Of a stretch of 64,000 nt of DNA, positions 57,635 through 64,000 are shown one piece after another. The translations under genes and the position numbers were made by a program. Under the pieces are notes generated by a model, which was given only the letters and a program-made list of their open reading frames with translations, searched no databases and was not told the DNA's origin. This DNA comes from Chloranthus sessilifolius (lineage: Eukaryota; Streptophyta; Magnoliopsida; Chloranthales; Chloranthaceae), in contig CM037585.1 of assembly GCA_021018995.1 (NCBI GenBank), positions 119,000,331 to 119,064,330 on the forward strand, written 5' to 3'. The stretch's first letter is position 1, and the number at the start of each line of letters is the position of its first letter.

Positions 57635-58094
57635 AAAAACAACGATCCATAACCGTTGTTTAGAAATTATACAAATGCATTACCACTGACTAAAGTCGTT
57701 TAATGAGAAGTAATGTTGCAAAATACTCTTTTCCATCTAGAACAATGGCTCACTGTTGTTGTCAAGGTTGTAACGGCCACCAGTCATTGTATATGGAGTA
57801 AGTAGACAATGGTTTATTGGCGTTGTTTATCTATACCATTGACGTAGCTAGTGGTTATTGAAGAAAAGTAACGTTGTACTAGATTATTTTTTTCGTTAGG
57901 AACAACTGCTAAAAACTGTTGTTATTTCTCAACGGACAGGGGCTCTGTTTCGTTGATATATAAACAACGATTTGCGGCCGTTGTTTATGAAAGTCATTGG
58001 GCTATAAACAACGATTGTTATCACGGCTCACAACTATTGTTTATGATATTTACAATGATTTTGGGTCGTTGTTTTTTATCGATTTCACGTAGTG
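57635..58094. mobile_element. CACTA-like MITE with AACAACG/CGTTGTT array
   Basis: The right end CGATTTCACGTAGTG is a CACTA-type terminus. About a dozen AACAACGAT / CGTTGTTT half-sites in both orientations fill the element. The left end is decayed near the A-tract at 57620, and no target duplication is evident. Confidence 0.6.
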
Positions 58095-58149
58095 GCATTT
58101 ATGGGAAACAAAAAGCATTTCGAGCTATATTTTAGAAAAAATATATATA

Positions 58150-59683
58150 TATGGTAAATTATGTGACTTTAATCTTGATTTAACTGAGTTTGGGAAATGA
58201 CTTAACAGATTGAGATGCCTGAATATGAAGAAGAAGCGGGTGTCTTGAGCATCCGCTTTTGCTGGCTCCACCACGGATCACGAGGTGAGGGCGTGAGGCG
58301 TGACACGAAGACCGGTAGATTTTTCCTTTGTTCAGATGCCTCGTTATAGATGACCTGTCACTTCCCAATGGTGCACTTAGTCGTTGGAGTATTGATAACC
58401 ATCTTGAAAATCTGTGAATAAAAAAAATGAGAACTTTAGAGAAGAAGATAGTAAGAATAGGAGCGGCGTGATTTCCATGTCGAGGCACAAACGCCTTGAA
58501 AAATGGAGCACGGACGGTTCATATAGCATGTGCACAGAGGCGTTAGCGCCCGTATAAGGAGGCACATAGGTGGTTGCGCTTCGAAAAATGGAGCACGGAT
58601 GCTTCACATAGCTTGTGCGCTAAGGCATCGGCGCAGAGGCGCTAACGCTTCTTCCAATAAAGGGATTACGCCTCTATTTGACATATGTGAAGGGGAATGA
58701 AGAAAAAAAAGGAAACTTACCTTGTTACTAAATGCAGGAAAATAGTTTCGCCGCTTTGATATTTCTTATTACGCTCTATGAAGATAAAAATTAGGAGGGC
58801 AAAGGTAAAAAGTAATTTATAAATTTTTAATTCACAAATTTGCCTTAAATAATTTTTTCGAATGAAAATGACGGTCATTGCATACCACGATATCACACGC
58901 CGTAATCTCATCAACCTCGTCCCGCTCCTTATTTAATTTTCCGACAATTATAATAAATGATATAAGATTAGACGCCGCTCTATATAAAATGATGCAACAT
59001 ATTAACTTTAAAGGCATTTCGTTTCATATAGAAGGCACTTTCCTTCCTTGACGGAGTGCTAATGCTTCATGATAGTTGCGCTAGCGCGCCGTCAAGGAAG
59101 CGCTAGCGCTTCGTCCCGGTGCACTAATGCTTCTTACAGACGAGCCAAGCTAATCTGACAACACCACCATTAATTTTAAACAATCGGGCAATAAATGATT
59201 TCCCTGAAGGAGAGCCTCAAATAGTCATTTCAAATGGTAATGATAGTCATTGCAAACCACAATATCATGTCCTGCTTCTAATTTAATGTTTTGACAACGG
59301 TAATAAATGATATAAGTCGGAACGTCATTTTGTAGGCGATGTCCTTTCCTTGAGGAAGTGCAACCGCTTCATGAAAGAGGTGCTAGCGCCCCATATAGAA
59401 CCCATTTGCTCTTCTTTTATAGAAGTGGAAGCGCTTTGACGATGAAGCAGAATATAAAATGACTTAAATTGGGGTAGTAATGGTCTTTTCCAATGTAATG
59501 ATGGCCATATCTCTTGCGCTTCGCACCGGTTTGCGTTTCTGATTCTGTTAATATTAACTATGATTAAAGCGTGGCAAAATAAGGAATAGGTTGAAAAGTT
59601 ACATCAGCCAAAAAGGCGCTACTTGTTGAACTCCTATTAATAGGCATAGAGACTTCTCAACGCTTAGGTGCATATCTCCGGCC
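58150..59683. mobile_element. MULE copy 1, right segment and right TIR
   Basis: Dense GAAGCG/CGCTTC-type motifs (58480-58670 and 59040-59470: GGAAGCGCTAGCGCTTCG and similar). The end GGCATAGAGACTTCTCAACG (59643-59662) with CGCTTAGGTGCAT matches, inverted, the MULE left ends at 3165 and 61050. It abuts (TA)n. The stretch 58200-58420 may hold a decayed minus-strand coding fragment that I cannot identify. Confidence 0.6.
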
Positions 59684-59684
59684 C

Positions 59685-59701
59685 TATATATATATATATA
59701 G
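59685..59701. repeat. (TA)n at the right end of MULE copy 1
   Basis: CTATATATATATATATAG next to the right TIR, matching the (TA)n tract on the left side (3112-3158). Confidence 0.8.
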
Positions 59702-59756
59702 ATAAAAGTATATAATTATACATATTGTGTGTAATCAAATGCACCTTTTTTTCACC

Positions 59757-59954
59757 GAAGAGGTATTAGCTCAGCTGGTACGCTCTCTCTAATGTGAGGG
59801 AGTAGATTTATTATTTAACCTTCACTATTATAGTTGGTGAGGGATGCTCTCTTTTGTTGTTCTGCAACTGTATATGTATAATCGCCTATTCCTCGATTCA
59901 AGAGGCTGTCTCGACCCGAACGTCGATTAAAAAAAAAAAAGAAAAAAAAAAGAA
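59757..59954 (+). mobile_element. SINE-like element with tRNA-derived head and poly(A)
   Basis: GAGGTATTAGCTCAGCTGGTA (59759-59780) contains a good RNA polymerase III A box (TAGCTCAGCTGG). The B box is weak (around 59805). About 130 bp later the element ends in an A-rich tail (59929-59954). Size and layout fit a plant SINE. The cloverleaf does not close, so it is not a working tRNA. No clear target duplication. Confidence 0.5.
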
Positions 59955-60993
59955 ACAAAGTTACACCTTCTTCTTTCTAATTGTTAAACCTTTCTTAAAA
60001 GATAGGTCGAAAGTTACACCATTCTTGAAAGAATGGCCCACCGAATAGCCACACCACGGTTTGGGTCAGTGATCGAGTCAGCGTCCACATGGCACCTACA
60101 ACAGCGACACGTACATAGAAGTGATAACACTCAGTCACTCACCGACTTAGGTAAAGGTTGATCGCTTTGGCGGTATTTAACTGGAAACTTTCTCAGACTT
60201 CTGATGCTATTGCTGTCAGAAATTATTTTTTTAATTATTTTATCACTTACAATGTGAGAGTCCTGATATTATAGCCGTACAGTAGTGAATTTTAGCTCAA
60301 TCTCCAATGATATCTAGCCGTTGAAAAACGTAGAGATTTGGTGAGACAAGTTTTTGTAGAGGACACCTACGCACGTAAGGACCACTTTGTAGGACATGCA
60401 TATGCCCCCACAGTGTCACATGTTCCGCTGTAAATTCATAATTAATGCGTACGGTTGTTATTATGTTTACCAGTTTATGAGCCCATGGTTTGAAATCTCT
60501 AATCCCAAATGTCTGCGAAACTGAGATAGTCCAACAATAAATTTTTTTTATTTAAATTAAATTTTTATTAATAAAATTTTTATAATTATTATATTTAAGT
60601 TAAAAAACTAATATATATGAATATCTTTAAATCCACCTAAGAAATCTTTGAGTTCAGTGATGCTGAAACACATTGATTGAAAATCATTTATCCTCCAAAT
60701 TTTACACGATGGATCTTAAGATCATAGGCGTTCCTTCAGACGGTTAACATTTTATTTTCGATGTGGTACACATCTCAGAAAAGTGACCTTAACATCACAT
60801 GTACACTTAAAATTGACTTTAAGATCATTTTTTTAGGTGTTTACCACATGAAATTAAAAACTGACCGTATGATGATACACCCATAATCTCAAGATCTATC
60901 ATGTGAAAGATTGGGATAATAAACAATTTCCATCGTCTGATTCAATGTGTTTTAGCATGAGTGAACTCAAAGATTTGGTGGGTGGATTTAATG

Positions 60994-60997
<4 letters not shown>
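59955..60997. other. Spacer, nothing recognised
   Basis: AT-rich DNA with no convincing open frame, RNA gene or TE end. It ends in (TA)n at 60998. Confidence 0.5.

Positions 60998-61040
<43 letters not shown>
60998..61040. repeat. (TA)n microsatellite before MULE copy 2
   Basis: About 21 TA units, the presumed insertion target of MULE copy 2. Confidence 0.9.
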
Positions 61041-61043
<3 letters not shown>

Positions 61044-61444
61044 ATAAAAGGGAAAATGCGTCCAAATGTAGAGACTTCTCTACGCCATCCCAATGGGGAG
61101 CAGATACGCGGAAAGTATAATTGTACTAACCCAAGTTAGCCACAACGGGGTTTCCTACTGACAGTGGTAGGTAAAGTAGGTAGCTGCGCAACTATATCTG
61201 ACGGATGTAGGTAGCACAGGCCCCAAGGGGAATGTCTCGTCATGATATGACAATAAAAGAAATTAAAAACTGCTATAAGTTCCTTCTCTGGCTCTCTCTC
61301 TCTTTCTCTCTCTCTCTCTTCAGGTTCTTTCTCTCCCTCGCTTACGCTTCTTTGTGAGACTCTATGGAAAAACTGGATCTCTGAGTCAACTCTCTCTCTC
61401 TCTAAAGCTCTGACGGATAGAAGCAAAGAAGAGTGACCTTTGAA

Positions 61445-61874
61445 GTAAGTTTGACGCTTCGCAGGTCTATTTTGTGTATTATTGTAGGTTACAACTCATA
61501 AAATTATAAACATTCAAATAAATATATTATAATCGACGCAGACAATTTTTTTTGCGAAGAATTAGGGATGGTCATAGATGCGTCGTCATTTCTACGCCTG
61601 GGCGACGACGCTTCATATGGTCAGCGCTATTACTTCGTATGTGAAGCAATTTCTTCTTATGCTCGTAGTTGATGGATCTCTTCACTTATTTACAGGATGG
61701 AGATCATAAAATTATAATCTTTCGTAAATATATAAATTACAATCGACGTAGAAGCAGACGCTTCTTATGTGAAGCGATATGAAGCTACGACGCAATGAGA
61801 TAAAAGTGTCATCACTACGTTGTGAATTAGTTTCCTTATTAGCCTCTTATTGATTTATTTTTCGTCTAATGCAG
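61445..61874 (+). other. First intron of MULE copy 2
   Basis: GTAAGTTTGACGC donor and TCTAATGCAG acceptor, both matching copy 1 in position. It contains GACGACGCTTCATATGG, ACGCTTCTTATGTGAAGCG and related inverted motifs. Confidence 0.55.
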
Positions 61875-62386
61875 GGGTTGTATTGGACTTAATTGGAGGA
61901 TTCAATGTAGGTGGTGTTGATTTAAATCTTACCATTGAGACGGTTTCTTTAGAAGGAGATTCACTTGGTTGTAATAGAGATATCGAAATGCTGGATTGTT
62001 GTATAGGGTCCGAGAATACTCGCGACCAATGAAAGCCACGTATCTGCTTGAAATTCCAATATGAAGACGAGGCATATAACTTCTATAATTTATACTAAAA
62101 AAAAAATGATTTCAATGTTAGGAAAAGTAACACTTACAAATCCTCAAAAGAAGAAATTATAAAGAGAAATATATATCTTCGTTCGAAAGGTTCAAGCAGC
62201 TTGACAAGCGCAAATTACACACCAGTATAAAGTATTCAAGAGATAACAAATGCGGATGTGGAGCAAGGTTGAAGATTAGAATCGACGAGTAAAAGTTTTA
62301 GAAGGTAATGGAATTTAGAGAGCCGCTTAATCATCAGTTATATATAATTATGAAGGTAAAGGAACTATGATCACATAATAAGATGA
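61875..62386 (+). pseudogene. FAR1-type MULE transposase, N-terminal part (copy 2)
   Basis: The exon reads LDLIGGFNVGGVDLNL, then after a stop KFQYEDEAYNFYNLY, the start of the FAR1 DNA-binding domain (cf. copy 1 KFQNEDETYNFYNLYAKKV). It keeps the part missing in copy 1: NKCGCGARLKIRIDE and a following His motif (PLNHQL), the metal-binding segment. Stops and a frameshift make it a pseudogene. The transposase core is beyond LTR G, outside the window. Confidence 0.8.
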
Positions 62387-63929
62387 TGTAGACACCCAAA
62401 TTTGGCCCAAGGTCCGATCGAAACATACTTCGAGAAAGGCCCATCCCCCGAGCTTCCGATAGCATCTCCCATACCCTTTGAAACCCTCCCATACCCTTAG
62501 AAACCTTCCCAGCCAACCCTACACCCTTGGAACCTTTCCCGAGCCCATTTCAAACCTCTTCGTGCAATAAATGAAGGGGGGTGTGCCAAAGCTTACGGAG
62601 GCCTCTCCGGGAGCCAAACCCCATACTTTTGGAAAAAGAATGTTCTCAGCTTTCCAACGAGCCAAGAATCGCCTCAATTCGAGTCATACATTAAAAGTTA
62701 TGGCGATTCAAATTTGGGACTAAGGTGAGGCCTTTTTGCCTAGCGTGTATAATATACACGCTATGCCATTTCTGAATAAATATTGCCTAGCGTGTACAAT
62801 ATATATGCTAGGCCATTTTTGAAGGAATTTTGCTTAGCGTGTATAATATACACGCTATGCCAATTTGGCTTCTTCCTCCCAAGTGTGGGCCCCACGGCGA
62901 ACTTTGAATTTCTGAGGAGTACTGTATATATGCCTAGCGTGTATAATATATATGTTAGGCTTAGCTACAATACTTTTTAGATTTTGCCCGAATTTTACTT
63001 TTGGGGTTTGTCTTGTTGACCATCCCCATATTTAAGGTGGGTTTCTTTAGGATTGTTACACCCCCATTAACCCTATTTGCAACCCTCTAGCCGTTTGAAA
63101 CCCCACCCTATCATCTACCATTGAACCCCCATTCACACCTATCTATAGCCTTGAAAACCCAAAAATCCTTAGATTTGGATTACCTAATTGCTAATCTCAT
63201 TAGCATTTAAGTACTCTCCTAACCTACCCCTTCTGTATAAATAGAGAGGCACCCCTCTTTGCTAATGGCTTAAAAAAAATTTCAAAGAGAGAAAAGATTA
63301 AGAGACATTCTTCCCCCCTTTGGTGCACCAAACCTGTACAAATTCCAGATTTGGAAATCATCCCTTAGCCCCCATATTTCATGATAAATCCCTTAGCCTA
63401 GGTGAGAACTACCCCCTAGCTTCCTACTTCTACCTCTTAGCTACCTAGCCTTAGAGATTAGAACCCATCTTTCAACTAGTTTGTCATTGGAAGCTCACCG
63501 AAGCGCTCTCACGCGAGGACCCACAGCTGTGCTACAAGGGCCCGAGAGCTCCCACTCTCCCCTCTTTTTCTCTACCTTCTTTGCTCTTCTTTCATCCTAG
63601 AATTTAAGCCGTTACGCCACCAAAATTCCGGTGATTGCAGGGGGCTTAAATAGGATCCGGGTGCCTTCGGGTAAGAAGAAGTTCTATTTTTTTTGTTTAT
63701 TATATTTTTATTTTGTCATAAGTAGAGACCGCTTATGAGTGGGTTCATCTGGTGCCTAACACATTTCCGATCGATAACCGAAGTCCCTACCCAAAAGCCT
63801 TTGGCGTTAGACCGGTGAATTTTTAATATTGATTTAGGTTTCTCGGGATACCAAAAGCTCCGGGTGGTGACTCTAGTCTTATCAAGAGCACATTGTCGCG
63901 ATAGACTCGCGAGAGCTCATGGTTGCACA
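62387..63929 (+). repeat. 5' LTR (G) of a gypsy-type retrotransposon running off the window
   Basis: Starts TGTAGACACCCAAATTTGG directly after GATGA, ends near GGTTGCACA. TATA box TATAAATAG at 63235-63243. Four hairpin repeats built on TAGCGTGTAT lie at 62739-62960. The PBS follows. Length about 1543 bp; the exact right end is uncertain by a few bases. Confidence 0.85.
62739..62960. repeat. Hairpin repeat array (TAGCGTGTAT arms) in LTR G
   Basis: Four near-palindromes of 23 bp with arms TAGCGTGTAT and ATACACGCTA. The first three repeat at a 47-bp period. They lie upstream of the TATA box, unlike the arrays in LTRs B to E. Confidence 0.92.
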
Positions 63930-63931
63930 GA

Positions 63932-63949
63932 TGGCGACTCTGCTGAGGA
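63932..63949 (+). promoter_or_regulatory. Primer binding site of element G
   Basis: TGGCGACTCTGCTGAGGA follows LTR G. A very similar sequence serves as PBS in Tat/Ogre-type gypsy elements (as I recall, tRNA-Arg), which suggests that lineage. Confidence 0.6.
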
Positions 63950-64000
63950 CTAGCTAGTAGAGTTTTCCCCTTGAAGTTTGACCTCTTTTGTTGTTTTTAT

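Larger units (their letters stand above)
61041..62386 (+). mobile_element. MULE copy 2, left part, interrupted by LTR G
   Basis: End motif TGTAGAGACTTCTCTACGCC near 61064, CT-rich leader (61285-61405), splice donor at 61445, intron with CGCTTC motifs, acceptor TCTAATGCAG ending at 61874, then the transposase exon. It is interrupted at 62386 by LTR G; the presumed 5-bp duplication is GATGA (62382-62386). The remainder lies outside the window. Confidence 0.8.

Noticed and set aside
59759-59830. A tRNA gene, suggested by TAGCTCAGCTGG
   Set aside because: The acceptor, anticodon and T arms do not pair and the B box is poor. A SINE head is the better reading.
60899-61139. ORFs on both strands with Ile-Tyr runs
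   Set aside because: Both are read through the (TA)n tract at 60998-61040.
1-64000. A prokaryotic-type operon, phage, CRISPR or defence system
   Set aside because: All recognisable proteins are plant retroelement, MULE or RPS29 fragments, spliceosomal-type introns are visible, and no bacterial gene features occur.

Overview
This window is nuclear DNA from a flowering plant, very probably a eudicot with a large repeat-rich genome. The evidence is AT-rich DNA with long (TA)n tracts, Ty3/gypsy chromovirus (Tekay-like), Athila-like and Ty1/copia LTR retrotransposons, a FAR1-type Mutator-like element (MULE), CACTA-type MITEs, a probable tRNA-derived SINE, and one exon of a cytosolic ribosomal protein S29 gene that matches the plant form. 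I see no intact host gene. Every coding region found belongs to a transposable element (TE) or is a gene fragment, and all are broken.

Layout. 1-739 is most of a foldback DNA transposon. 1222-1787 is a short solo LTR, followed directly by a second foldback element (1790-2150). From about 3160 to 59683 most of the window reads as one old MULE, flanked on both sides by (TA)n, that has been taken apart by later insertions. Its left end, CT-rich leader and first intron lie at 3160-4013. The transposase body and three 302-bp tandem repeats lie at 27764-30886. Further MULE-like blocks are at 44963-46472, 48845-49095 and about 58150-59683.

Insertions in the MULE. (1) Element B, a minus-strand LTR retrotransposon with gag only (4014-27763). 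Inside it sit solo LTR C (7457-10073, TSD TATTA) and a complete but dead Tekay-like chromovirus D (11506-22229, TSD TTCTC). (2) A very long solo LTR F (30887-44962, TSD GATAA). Inside it sit a 7.5-kb copia element (31675-about 39130), a copia gag relic, two MITEs and two minisatellites. (3) Solo LTR E (46473-48844, TSD TGGTC). (4) A 5'-truncated Athila-like element (about 49150-56420), next to the RPS29 exon and more MITEs. The last 5 kb hold a SINE-like element, a second copy of the same MULE family (61041-62386), and the left LTR of a further retrotransposon (62387-63929) whose body lies outside the window.

How the parts relate. Five direct comparisons fix the order of insertion: perfect TSDs for C, D, E and F, and the match between MULE copy 1 and copy 2 across the site of B. 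The most unusual signal is in the LTRs of B, C, D and E. Each carries an array of its own 12-bp palindrome, 0.36-1 kb downstream of the TATA box. The palindromes differ between families, but their spacing is the same, about 19-23 bp (two DNA helical turns). All coordinates were read by eye, and element ends without a TSD may be off by a few bases.
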